Of a DNA stretch of 64,000 nucleotides, positions 24,800-33,759 are shown piece after piece. The stretch comes from Niastella sp. OAS944 (GTDB lineage: Bacteria > Bacteroidota > Bacteroidia > Chitinophagales > Chitinophagaceae), in the NCBI GenBank assembly GCA_024809215.1, contig JANUBW010000006.1:124936-188935 (forward strand). Direction: 5' to 3'. Position numbers and translations under genes: made by a program. The notes below the pieces were generated by a model, which was given only the letters and a program-made list of their open reading frames with translations, was not told the origin of the DNA and did no database searches. Each line of letters opens with the position of its first letter. Position 1 is the stretch's first letter.

Positions 24800-27508
24800 A
24801 TGTCTACTATTTTCATCGATAACAAACAATACACGGTAAAGGAAGGTAAGAATCTCCTCGAAGCCTGCCTTACGCTCGGCATCGACCTCCCTTACTTCTG
24901 CTGGCATCCGGCATTGGGCAGCGTGGGCGCATGCCGGCAGTGTGCGGTAAAAGTGTTTAAAGATGAGAATGATACCCGGGGCAGGCTGGTAATGAGTTGT
25001 ATGGAAAACATCAGGGATGGACTGCATTTATCGGTGGCCGACAAAACCGCAAAAGCGTTCCGCAGCCAGGTGATAGAATGGCTGATGACCAATCACCCGC
25101 ACGATTGCCCCGTTTGCGATGAGGGCGGTAGCTGTCATTTGCAGGATATGACGGTAATGACGGGCCACGATTATCGTCGTTATCATTTCAAAAAAAGGAC
25201 CTACAAAAATCAATACCTTGGCCCGTTCATACATCATGAAATGAACCGCTGTATACAATGTTATCGTTGTGTACGCTATTATCACGATTACGCAGGCGGG
25301 AAAGACCTGAATGTTTTTGCCGCGCACAACCATGTTTATTTTGGCCGCGAGAAGGATGGCATACTGGAAAGTCCGTTCAGCGGTAATTTGGCAGAGGTTT
25401 GTCCAACCGGGGTATTTACCGACAAAACATTACGCGAACATTATACCCGCAAATGGGACCTTACAACAGCACCTTCGGTATGTACTCATTGCAGTGTAGG
25501 TTGTAATACCATTGCCGGTGAGCGATATGGCCAGTTGCGTTGTATTACCAACAGGTACAATAGCCAGGTGAACGGTTACTTCCTGTGCGACCGGGGGCGT
25601 TTTGGTTATGAATTTGTAAACAGCGCCAACCGTATTACGCAACCGCTTATTCGCAGCCGGTCAATAGAGGCGGTGGATGAAGCAGTGTTGATGGACCATC
25701 TGCGTATTTTAATGAGCACGCATACGCTTATTGGTATTGGTTCCCCCCGTGCATCTGTTGAAAGCAATACGGCGCTGATGCAATTGGTGGGGAAAGAAAA
25801 TTTCTACCAGGGCATAAATGATACACTTGGTTTTATTGAAAAAAGAATAGTGGAGGTAATGAGGTCGGGAGCGGTGCAAACAGCTTCTTTGCAGGATGTA
25901 CAACAGGCCGATGCCATTTTAGTGTTAGGCGAAGATATCTGGAACACGGCGCCCGTAATGGCGTTGGCGGTGAGGCAGGGTGTAATGAAAACTGCTGCGC
26001 AGCATGTGCTGGAAAACAGGGCATTACCCAGCTGGCACGATGCTGCGGTGCGCGAGTTAGTGCAGCAGGAAAAAGGTTTTCTGGCCAATTGTACCATTAG
26101 CTCATCACCACTCGATGAAATAAGTACCTGCTCAGTGCATTTGGCCCCTGATAATTTAGCCCGTTTGGGTTTTGCCATTGCCAACCGGTTAAACACGCCG
26201 GTGCCGGCTGTATTGCTCGATAGAGATGTACAAGATCAGGCCGCGGTTATTGCGGCAGCGTTGCAACAGGCAAAACGCCCGGTGATCATCAGCGGCGCCG
26301 GTTGTTACAATGAAGCTTTGATAAGAGCGGCATTTGATATTGCCGCTGCATTGAATACACATGAGCGCGAAGTGAAGCTGGCTTATGTAATGCCTGAAAG
26401 TAATAGCATGGGACTGGCCATAATGAATGCTGCTGGTTTTGAAAATGCGGTGCTGCGGGCCACACGAGAAAATAATATAGCAGCTATTGTACTTGAAAAT
26501 GATCTGTACCGGCATGTGCCGGCGCCTATTGCAGACGTGTTCTTCAACAGTTGCCAGCATTGTATTGTGTTCGATACCCTGAATAACGCCACTACACAAA
26601 AGGCCGATGTGTTGATCCCGGCCGCCACATTTGCCGAAGGCGATGGTACCTTGGTAAACTATGAAGGCCGGGCGCAACGATTTTACCAGGTATATGTACC
26701 AGCTAATAAATATATACAGGAAAGTTGGAAATGGCTGTTGAAATTACAGGCGGTAAAAACAGGTAATACCAACGAACAGGTATATCATCCCGAAGATGTA
26801 TTGACCATGTGCCAACAGTTAATGCCACAGTTTGCCGGCATAGCAGCATCGGCGCCCCATCATGACTTTCGCATAAACGGGCAATCGATGCCGCGCGAAC
26901 CACATCGCTATAGTGGTCGCACGGCTATGTTGGCAAACCTGGCGGTGAGCGAGCCCAAGCCAAAACAGGATGGAGATTCACCATTTTCGTTTACAATGGA
27001 AGGTTATACGGGTAAACCGCCATCCCCCCTGATCCCGTTCTTTTGGTCGCCGGGTTGGAATTCTATTCAATCGGTAAATAAATACCAGCAGGAGGTAGGT
27101 GGTGCATTGCGTAATGAAAATGCAGGCGCAGCGCTCTTTGCATATAAGCGCAACGGCGCGCCGGTTTATTTTAAAGACATTCCCGAACCGTTTATTGTGC
27201 GTAATGAAAAATGGTTGTTGCTGCCGCAATGGCATGTATTTGGGTCAGAAGAGCTAAGTGCCTATGCCAAGGGCGTAAGTGAGTTGTCGCCACAGCCATA
27301 TATTGCTATGTCGGCATCCGATGCCGATCAGTTAGGTGTGGTAGATGGTTCGTTGCTTTCGATAAAAGTTTTTGAACAAACATATGAACTGCCGGTGAAA
27401 ACAAATGGAACCATTCCCAATGGAGTGGTATTAATGCCGGCGGGTCTTACAGGTATGCCTGTGATGAATTGGAATTCGTGGATACAGGTTGTTAGTATCA
27501 AATTATAA
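24800..27508 (+). CDS. nuoG: NADH-quinone oxidoreductase subunit G
   Basis: Large iron-sulfur subunit of the peripheral arm, 902 residues. The N-terminal [2Fe-2S] ferredoxin domain has Cys34, Cys45, Cys48 and Cys67. It is followed by HPHDCPVCDEGGSCHLQD (cluster N5 region with its His), then CIQCYRCVRYY with a later VCPTG (N4 region), then CTHCSVGCN with a downstream CDRGRF (the N7 cluster found in E. coli-type NuoG). The C-terminal part is the inactive molybdopterin-oxidoreductase-like domain. Only 3 bp separate it from nuoH. Confidence 0.97.
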   Translation: MSTIFIDNKQYTVKEGKNLLEACLTLGIDLPYFCWHPALGSVGACRQCAVKVFKDENDTRGRLVMSCMENIRDGLHLSVADKTAKAFRSQVIEWLMTNHPHDCPVCDEGGSCHLQDMTVMTGHDYRRYHFKKRTYKNQYLGPFIHHEMNRCIQCYRCVRYYHDYAGGKDLNVFAAHNHVYFGREKDGILESPFSGNLAEVCPTGVFTDKTLREHYTRKWDLTTAPSVCTHCSVGCNTIAGERYGQLRCITNRYNSQVNGYFLCDRGRFGYEFVNSANRITQPLIRSRSIEAVDEAVLMDHLRILMSTHTLIGIGSPRASVESNTALMQLVGKENFYQGINDTLGFIEKRIVEVMRSGAVQTASLQDVQQADAILVLGEDIWNTAPVMALAVRQGVMKTAAQHVLENRALPSWHDAAVRELVQQEKGFLANCTISSSPLDEISTCSVHLAPDNLARLGFAIANRLNTPVPAVLLDRDVQDQAAVIAAALQQAKRPVIISGAGCYNEALIRAAFDIAAALNTHEREVKLAYVMPESNSMGLAIMNAAGFENAVLRATRENNIAAIVLENDLYRHVPAPIADVFFNSCQHCIVFDTLNNATTQKADVLIPAATFAEGDGTLVNYEGRAQRFYQVYVPANKYIQESWKWLLKLQAVKTGNTNEQVYHPEDVLTMCQQLMPQFAGIAASAPHHDFRINGQSMPREPHRYSGRTAMLANLAVSEPKPKQDGDSPFSFTMEGYTGKPPSPLIPFFWSPGWNSIQSVNKYQQEVGGALRNENAGAALFAYKRNGAPVYFKDIPEPFIVRNEKWLLLPQWHVFGSEELSAYAKGVSELSPQPYIAMSASDADQLGVVDGSLLSIKVFEQTYELPVKTNGTIPNGVVLMPAGLTGMPVMNWNSWIQVVSIKL

Positions 27509-27511
27509 GAA

Positions 27512-28468
27512 ATGACAACTGAACAAATATTAATAGTAGCCGGTGTGTTATTTGTTTTATTAAACATAGCCGCCGGACTAATTTGGGTTGAACGCCGCAT
27601 GCTTGCTTTATGGCAAGACAGGCTGGGGCCCAACCGGGCCGGGCCGCTGGGCATTTTAATTGTATTGGCCGATACGCTTAAGTTATTCTTTAAAGAAGAC
27701 TGGATACCACCATTTGCCGATAAATGGGTGTTTATTCTGGCGCCGGCTATTGTGGTGGCCAGTGTGTTGATGAGTTTTGTGATCATTCCTTTTGCGCCGG
27801 GTATTGTAGTCGCTGATCTTAATATTGGCATTCTCTTTTTCCTGGCCATGTCGTCGATGGGCGTTTACAGTATTGTGTTAGGTGGTTGGGCATCCAATAA
27901 TAAATACGCGTTGCTTGGGGCTATGCGCGGAGCTTCGCAAATGATCGCTTATGAAGTGTTTATGGGTTTATCGCTTATGGGTGTGGTAATGCTTACCGGT
28001 TCATTTAACCTGGGCGATATAGTGGCGGCCCAAAAGAATTGGTGGTTTGTGGTAACGCAGCCGGTGGGTTTTGTTATTTTCTTTATTGCCGGTATTGCCG
28101 AAACGCATCGTTTACCTTTTGATATTCCGGAGGCGGAGAGTGAGTTGATCGCCGGGTATCATGCCGAGTATTCGGGTATGAAGTTCGGCATGTTCTTTAT
28201 TGGCGAATACCTGGGTATTACGTTGATCTCAGCTATGATCGTAACCCTGTTCTTTGGCGGCTGGCTGGGCCCGGCGTTCTTACCGCCATTGGCCTGGTTT
28301 GCCATTAAGTTATTTTTCTTTATTGGCTTATTTATATTGTTAAGGGCATCGCTTCCCCGGCCAAGATACGATCAGTTGATCGCTTATGGCTGGAAGATCA
28401 TTTTACCCATTGTGTTGGCTAATTTATTGATCACCGGAGCGGTGGCCTTATGGTTAAGAGATCACTAA
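27512..28468 (+). CDS. nuoH: NADH-quinone oxidoreductase subunit H
   Basis: Membrane subunit next to the quinone site, coupling electron transfer to proton pumping. 318 residues with about eight helices. Conserved [21 protein letters not shown] near the N-terminus and the acidic loop [21 protein letters not shown] are diagnostic. Its ATG lies 3 bp after the nuoG stop, implying translational coupling. Confidence 0.97.
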   Translation: MTTEQILIVAGVLFVLLNIAAGLIWVERRMLALWQDRLGPNRAGPLGILIVLADTLKLFFKEDWIPPFADKWVFILAPAIVVASVLMSFVIIPFAPGIVVADLNIGILFFLAMSSMGVYSIVLGGWASNNKYALLGAMRGASQMIAYEVFMGLSLMGVVMLTGSFNLGDIVAAQKNWWFVVTQPVGFVIFFIAGIAETHRLPFDIPEAESELIAGYHAEYSGMKFGMFFIGEYLGITLISAMIVTLFFGGWLGPAFLPPLAWFAIKLFFFIGLFILLRASLPRPRYDQLIAYGWKIILPIVLANLLITGAVALWLRDH

Positions 28469-28479
28469 AATAGATAACT

Positions 28480-28995
28480 ATGTTAAGTCATCTAAGAACG
28501 ATGTGGCTGGTCTTCATCCACCTGTTCAAAAAAAAGGCAACGATAGAGTATCCCGAAGAGAAGGTGGAATTACATCCGCGCTATCGGGGCCGTATTGTAT
28601 TAACCAAAGACCCTGATGGTGGCGAACGTTGTGTGGGGTGTTATTTGTGTGCAGTGGCTTGTCCGGTAGATTGTATAGCTCTGCAGGCTACCGAAGATGA
28701 GAATGGGCGCCGGTATCCCGATTTCTTTCGCATCAACTTTTCCCGCTGCATTTTTTGTGGGTATTGTGAAGATGCTTGTCCAACCTACGCCATACAACTG
28801 ATCCCCGATTTTGAAATGGCCGAGTACAACCGCCAGAACCTGGTGTTTGAAAAAGAAGACCTGCTGATAGATAGTGAGGGTAAATACCCCGGTTATAATT
28901 TTTATCGTGTGGCTGGCCTTGAAGCCGGGGTTAAAAAGAAAGGCGAGGGCGTTAATGAAGAACCGCCGGTAGATGTACATAGTTTACTTCCCTAA
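28480..28995 (+). CDS. nuoI: NADH-quinone oxidoreductase subunit I
   Basis: TYKY-type ferredoxin subunit with two [4Fe-4S] clusters (N6a and N6b). 171 residues. The two binding motifs are [12 protein letters not shown] (Cys51, 54, 57, 61) and [12 protein letters not shown] (Cys90, 93, 96, 100). An amphipathic N-terminal helix ([11 protein letters not shown]) would anchor it on the membrane arm. It starts 11 bp after nuoH and is followed by a 184-bp repeat-bearing gap. Confidence 0.97.
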   Translation: MLSHLRTMWLVFIHLFKKKATIEYPEEKVELHPRYRGRIVLTKDPDGGERCVGCYLCAVACPVDCIALQATEDENGRRYPDFFRINFSRCIFCGYCEDACPTYAIQLIPDFEMAEYNRQNLVFEKEDLLIDSEGKYPGYNFYRVAGLEAGVKKKGEGVNEEPPVDVHSLLP

Positions 28996-29044
28996 CCTGG
29001 GGGCTGGTTTGTGGTAGTTGAAACTTTGTCATTGATATGTAAAC

Positions 29045-29167
29045 GTTACCGGTTACCTGTTTCCTGTTACCAGGGGCGCGGCCATTAGAAAATAGGTACT
29101 GCTGAATATAGTCGGAGATCTGAGGTATAAAGCCTGGAAACCAGAAACCGGGAACTGGTAACAGGTT
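29045..29167. repeat. Inverted GGTTACC/GGAAACC arms between nuoI and nuoJ
   Basis: Left arm 29045-29074 (GTTACCGGTTACCTGTTTCC, then TGTTACCAGG) and right arm 29133-29167 (CCTGGAAACCAGAAACCGGG, then AACTGGTAACAGG) are imperfect reverse complements around a 58-bp centre. Same unit family as at 7561, 24701 and 33703. Confidence 0.6.
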
Positions 29168-29179
29168 CATTGATCATGA

Positions 29180-29806
29180 ATGGCCGATACTAATAAAAAG
29201 CGTTCTATGTCAACTTTATTTTACCTGTCATCAACCATCGCCATTGCATCAACTATTTTGGTCATAACCCGGTATCATCCGGTTCATGCTTTGCTTTACC
29301 TTGCCGTTTCTTTTTTAGCAGTGGGAATGATCTTTTTGTCGCTTGGTGCGCCATTCGTTGCGGCTTTGGAGATCATTGTGTACGCCGGCGCCATTATCGT
29401 ATTGTTCATATTTGTAGTAATGATGCTGAACCTGGGTAAGGACACTGCACAACAGGAAAAGGAATGGTTAAAGCCTAAAGTGTGGTTGGTACCATCGGCC
29501 CTGGTGTTGGTGTTATTGGTTGAAATGATCATACTGCTGTTTACTGATAGTGATCAGCCTTTGAAAGTGTCGGTGGTTGATCCGCGCAGGTTGGCACTGT
29601 CGTTATATGGCGAATACATCATTGCTGTTGAGCTTACCGGTTTTTTACTAATGGCAGGTATTGTAGGCGCTGCACACATTGGTAAACATATGCATACGCC
29701 ATTGCATCGCTTCCTCCAAAATGGAGAAGGTAAAAAAGAAAAGCCCAAACCGCTAAGGCCGGTTGAATCATTAAAAAACGAACAAACTGTTTTACATGAT
29801 CAATAG
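29180..29806 (+). CDS. nuoJ: NADH-quinone oxidoreductase subunit J
   Basis: Membrane-arm subunit, 208 residues with five helices; [20 protein letters not shown] and [20 protein letters not shown] carry the family signature, including the pi-bulge-type helix 3. ATG 29180 is used; an internal ATG at 29207 (MSTLFYLSS) would give a length closer to some relatives. The charged C-terminal tail is cytosolic or peripheral. Its last 11 bases overlap nuoK. Confidence 0.94.
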   Translation: MADTNKKRSMSTLFYLSSTIAIASTILVITRYHPVHALLYLAVSFLAVGMIFLSLGAPFVAALEIIVYAGAIIVLFIFVVMMLNLGKDTAQQEKEWLKPKVWLVPSALVLVLLVEMIILLFTDSDQPLKVSVVDPRRLALSLYGEYIIAVELTGFLLMAGIVGAAHIGKHMHTPLHRFLQNGEGKKEKPKPLRPVESLKNEQTVLHDQ

Positions 29807-30101
29807 TGCACATATGGTTTTGATAGTGGCCTCGGTATTATTTGCCCTGGGCCTCGTGGGTGTACTCACCAGGAAGAATGTGGTGTTTATGCTGATCTCC
29901 GTTGAGATCATGCTCAATGCATCCGGACTGGCATTTGTTGCCGCCGGAGCAAAATGGCAACAACCCGATGGACAGGTCATGTTTCTCTTTATCCTTGCCA
30001 TGGCCGCTGCAGAAGTATCGGTTGGCCTGGCGCTGGTGCTGCAGATTTACCACCAACACAAAACGTTGGATGTAGATAGGTTGAAGGAATTACGTGATTA
30101 A
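29796..30101 (+). CDS. nuoK: NADH-quinone oxidoreductase subunit K
   Basis: Small Mrp-related membrane subunit, 101 residues, three helices. The two essential acidic residues of the proton channel are present as Glu37 (ISVEIMLNA) and Glu73 ([11 protein letters not shown]). Its start overlaps the end of nuoJ by 11 bp. A 223-bp gap with repeats follows. Confidence 0.97.
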   Translation: MINSAHMVLIVASVLFALGLVGVLTRKNVVFMLISVEIMLNASGLAFVAAGAKWQQPDGQVMFLFILAMAAAEVSVGLALVLQIYHQHKTLDVDRLKELRD

Positions 30102-30324
30102 TGAAAGTCGTGAAACGGCAAACGTGAAACGTGAAATAGAATACAGCTGAAAGCTGAAAGCCGAAAGCTAAAAGCAAATACGGCTTCGCGCGCGGCAACC
30201 AGCTAGTCAGACCGATGCACAGAGGGCCTTTATTAACTCTATCAACCTTATCAACCTGTCAACTATTAATCAGCCTCCTGCACAGAAACCCTTGTCAACC
30301 TGTTAACGTGTTAACTTGTCAACT
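30102..30324. repeat. Repeat-filled nuoK-nuoL gap
   Basis: GTGAAAC-type units (about 30109-30137), GCTGAAA-type units (about 30145-30175), then on the minus strand a copy of the composite element (30226-30288: TTTCTGTGCAGGAGGCTGAT and TAATAGTTGACAGGTTGATA), then CAACCTGTTAACGTGTTAAC up to the nuoL start. No gene is seen. Confidence 0.65.
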
Positions 30325-32208
30325 ATGCCTCCACTACTAGCCTTCATACCATTACTTCCACTAATTGGCTTCGTGGTACTTTCGTTCTTCGGAAGACAAA
30401 TGCCCAAACGGGCCGTGGCCATACTAGGAGCCGGAACTATCTGCATTGCAGCCATCCTCACCATCATACTGGGCCTTTCTTTTCTGCAAACCCCGCCAGC
30501 CGGCGGCGCCTATGACCAATTATTATGGTCGTGGTTTTCAATAGGCAATTTATCGGTTGATATTGGCTTGCGTGCTGATGCATTGACCCTCGTTTTTATT
30601 TTTATCATCACGTTTGTGGGTGCGCTTATCCATATTTACTCCGCCTTCTTTATGTGGCACGATGATGATTATGCCCGCTTTTTTGCATCCATGAATTTAT
30701 TCGTGTGCTCTATGTTGTTACTGGTAATGGCCGATAACCTGGTGCTTATGTACCTGGGGTGGGAAGGCGTTGGTTTATGTAGTTATTTATTGATCGGGTT
30801 CTGGTATGAAGTGCCTTCCAATTGCCGCGCCGCCATTAAAGCATTTCTAATTACCCGTATTGGCGACACAGCCTTACTGATCGGTTTGTTCCTGTTGTTC
30901 AAAGAGCTGGGTACATTAAATATCTCAGCCATTCTGCACCTGGCGCCCGATCATTTTACCACAGGTGGCAGCAATATTGTACTCATCACCATATTACTAT
31001 TGGTGGGTGGAATGGGTAAATCGGCACAGCTGCCTTTACAAACCTGGTTACCCGATGCTATGGCCGGGCCCAGCCCCGTGAGTGCATTGATCCATGCGGC
31101 CACTATGGTCACTGCAGGTGTTTATTTAATTGCGCGTATGCATGTGCTGTTTCAATTATCGCCGGTAACCATGATGATCGTTGCTATTATTGGTGCCCTT
31201 ACATTATTTGTGGCTGGTTGTAGCGCGTTGGCGCAAACTGATATAAAACGGATCCTGGCTTATTCAACCATCAGCCAGATAGGTTATATGTTCCTGGCGT
31301 TGGGCGTTGGCGCCTGGAGCGCTGCCATCTTCCATTTCTTTACCCATGCATTTTTTAAAGCGCTGTTATTTCTCGCCGCAGGCGTTATAATAGAAGCCTT
31401 ACATCATGAGCATAATATTTTTATGATGGGTGGACTGCGCAAACGTATGCCGGTGGTTTTTGTAACATTCCTTGCAGGGGCAGTTGCCTTGAGCGCATTG
31501 CCGCTGGTAAGCGCCGGCTTTTTTAGTAAAGATGCCATTCTTTGGTACAGTTGGAGCGCCGCAAATGGTAATCCTTTATTATGGGTAATGGCCATGGCGG
31601 GAGCTTTTATTACTGCATTGTATACAACCCGGTTAATGTTGGTTGTTTTTTGGGGCGATGTAAGAACACCGGTGCATGAACACCCGGCACAGGGTATGGT
31701 CATTCCGCTGATAGTGCTGGCCTTTCTTTCTATTACTGCAGGTTTTATTGAATGGCCGCATAATATGGTGCATCTCTCGCTGTTTTCTGATCTCGTTCAA
31801 AAAGTATTACCCGAAACGGTATTGAAGCCTGATCTGCCGTCTGAATGGTTGTTTCAACTAATGGCGGTGTTTGTGACTTTGGCCGGTATATACCTGGGTT
31901 ATTTATTGTATTACGGAAAACCGGGTATCCGCTGGCAGAGATCGCCGGGTTTATCGGGCATGCGCGATCTGTTGTTCAGTGGCTTTAAGTTCGATCAGCT
32001 GTATAATTTTCTGTTTGTAAAACCTTTTGTATTTATAACCCGTATCAATAAAAGCGATGTCATAGATCGTTTATACAACGGCATTGCCCAGGCCGCACTG
32101 AAATTGAACAGCTGGTTTGCCATTTCGCAAAACGGCTCCTTGCGGTTGTATATAGTAGGTGTACTGGCCGGTATTTTGTTTATTATCACCCTTCAAATAT
32201 TATTATGA
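30325..32208 (+). CDS. nuoL: NADH-quinone oxidoreductase subunit L
   Basis: Distal antiporter-like proton-pumping subunit, 627 residues from the ATG at 30325 (MPPLLAFIP; a TTG at 30316 is the only upstream alternative). Conserved features are the Glu of GWEGVGLCSYLLIGFW, the Lys of GGMGKSAQLPLQTWLPDAMAG, the PSPVSALIHAATMVTAG helix and the long amphipathic C-terminal arm. It overlaps nuoM by 4 bp (ATGA). Confidence 0.97.
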   Translation: MPPLLAFIPLLPLIGFVVLSFFGRQMPKRAVAILGAGTICIAAILTIILGLSFLQTPPAGGAYDQLLWSWFSIGNLSVDIGLRADALTLVFIFIITFVGALIHIYSAFFMWHDDDYARFFASMNLFVCSMLLLVMADNLVLMYLGWEGVGLCSYLLIGFWYEVPSNCRAAIKAFLITRIGDTALLIGLFLLFKELGTLNISAILHLAPDHFTTGGSNIVLITILLLVGGMGKSAQLPLQTWLPDAMAGPSPVSALIHAATMVTAGVYLIARMHVLFQLSPVTMMIVAIIGALTLFVAGCSALAQTDIKRILAYSTISQIGYMFLALGVGAWSAAIFHFFTHAFFKALLFLAAGVIIEALHHEHNIFMMGGLRKRMPVVFVTFLAGAVALSALPLVSAGFFSKDAILWYSWSAANGNPLLWVMAMAGAFITALYTTRLMLVVFWGDVRTPVHEHPAQGMVIPLIVLAFLSITAGFIEWPHNMVHLSLFSDLVQKVLPETVLKPDLPSEWLFQLMAVFVTLAGIYLGYLLYYGKPGIRWQRSPGLSGMRDLLFSGFKFDQLYNFLFVKPFVFITRINKSDVIDRLYNGIAQAALKLNSWFAISQNGSLRLYIVGVLAGILFIITLQILL

Positions 32209-33677
32209 TCCTGGTTTGGATGATAGTGGTTTTATTGGCAGGCGGCGTTGTTTGTTGGCTGGTTGCCCAACAAGATCAATTGATCTGCCGCTGGATAGCG
32301 CTGATATCGGTGGTCACTGCTTTTTCTATTCCACTGGTTTGGTTTATTAATAACCCGCCTATAAAAACACCCGGCAATAACTGGTTCATTCATTACCAGG
32401 CAAACTGGATACCTGCCTATGGTATTAGCTTTCACCTGGCGCTCGATGGGTTAAGCTTTATTCTGCTAATGCTTACTTTTTTGTTAGGTACCCTGGCCGT
32501 GTTGAGCTCATGGAACGAAGTACGTGAAAGAACGGGCTTTTACTTTTTCAATTTACTATGGACGCTGGCCGGCATTGCAGGCGTTTTTGTCGCTATGGAC
32601 ATGTTCCTGTTCTATTTCTTCTGGGAAGTGATGCTGGTGCCTATGTATTTTCTGATTGCTATTTGGGGCGATTTCAACCGGCGCTATGCGGCTTATAAAT
32701 TCTTTTTGTTTACCCAAACCGGTGGACTGCTGATGCTGCTGAGTATTTTGGCCATGTATTTTATTCATGCGCAACAGAACGGTGGCCATTATACATTCGA
32801 TTATTTTGCGCTGCTCAATACCAACCTGCGCGGTTCGGCTGCCCGTTGGATAATGATGGGGTTTATGATCGCCTTTGTGATCAAACTGCCCATGGTACCG
32901 CTGCACAACTGGTTGCCCGATGCGCATAGTGAAGCGCCAACGGCGGGCAGTCTTATACTGGCGGGTTTGCTGTTAAAGACCGGCGCCTATGGTATTTTGC
33001 GTTTTGTGTTGCCCATGTTTCCGCAGGCTGCAGCAGATATAAGTTGGCTGGCCATGTTGTTGGGCGTTATTGGTATTGTATATGGGGCGATGCTTGCTTT
33101 TGCGCAAACCGATCTTAAACGGCTCATTGCTTATACTTCAGTAAGCCATATGGGTTTTGTGCTGTTGGGTGCATTTGCTTTTAGGGAAATTGCACTGCAG
33201 GGAGTAATAATGCAACTGATGACGCATGGTGTTAGTACCGGCGCTTTATTCGTTATGGCCGGTATGTTAAAAGAAAGGCTACATACCAGGGATATAAATC
33301 AAATGGGCGGTATGTGGACGGCCATGCCGCACATGGGTGCCATGGCCATGTTATTTGTTATGGCTTCGTTGGGCTTGCCATTCCTCGGGAATTTTATTGC
33401 AGAATTTTTAATACTCTTAAGCACCTTCACGGTGAGCCCGGTGCTTACGGTTATTGCCAGTGTTGGTTTGGTGTTATCGGCTTTGTATTCATTGCGCCTG
33501 ATGCAAAAGGTGTTTCTTGGACAAACGCAAACCGTTAATGAAATACCGGCCGACCTCAGCGCCCGCGAGTGGGTAATTGTAGGGGCGCTTACGCTTGCAA
33601 TCGTTATTCTTGGTTTATACCCGCAACCCGTTATCAATATGGTTAGCGGTGTTGTTGCAGGAATAGCTATAAGATAA
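32205..33677 (+). CDS. nuoM: NADH-quinone oxidoreductase subunit M
   Basis: Middle antiporter-like subunit, 490 residues. The channel Glu lies in FYFFWEVMLVPMYFL and the Lys pair in FVIKLPMVPLHNWLPDAH with GGLLLKTG-type sequence (LAGLLLKTGAYGILR). It starts inside the nuoL stop (ATGA overlap), so translation is probably coupled. An 82-bp repeat-bearing gap follows. Confidence 0.97.
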   Translation: MILVWMIVVLLAGGVVCWLVAQQDQLICRWIALISVVTAFSIPLVWFINNPPIKTPGNNWFIHYQANWIPAYGISFHLALDGLSFILLMLTFLLGTLAVLSSWNEVRERTGFYFFNLLWTLAGIAGVFVAMDMFLFYFFWEVMLVPMYFLIAIWGDFNRRYAAYKFFLFTQTGGLLMLLSILAMYFIHAQQNGGHYTFDYFALLNTNLRGSAARWIMMGFMIAFVIKLPMVPLHNWLPDAHSEAPTAGSLILAGLLLKTGAYGILRFVLPMFPQAAADISWLAMLLGVIGIVYGAMLAFAQTDLKRLIAYTSVSHMGFVLLGAFAFREIALQGVIMQLMTHGVSTGALFVMAGMLKERLHTRDINQMGGMWTAMPHMGAMAMLFVMASLGLPFLGNFIAEFLILLSTFTVSPVLTVIASVGLVLSALYSLRLMQKVFLGQTQTVNEIPADLSAREWVIVGALTLAIVILGLYPQPVINMVSGVVAGIAIR

Positions 33678-33702
33678 CAGCCAAAGCACCAAATTCCAAA
33701 TC

Positions 33703-33751
33703 CACTGGTAACCGGTGCCTGGTGTGCAACTTGAAACCTGTAACCTGAAAC
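33703..33751. repeat. GGTAACC/TGAAACC repeat tract between nuoM and nuoN
   Basis: ACTGGTAACCGGTGCCTGG, then ACTTGAAACCTGTAACCTG: short degenerate units of the same family as at 7561, 24701 and 29045, ending just before the nuoN ATG. Confidence 0.6.
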
Positions 33752-33759
33752 ATTTTACG

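Noticed and set aside
20211..33751. CRISPR array among the intergenic repeats
   Set aside because: Units are 7-11 bases, degenerate and without regular unique spacers; no cas genes are present.
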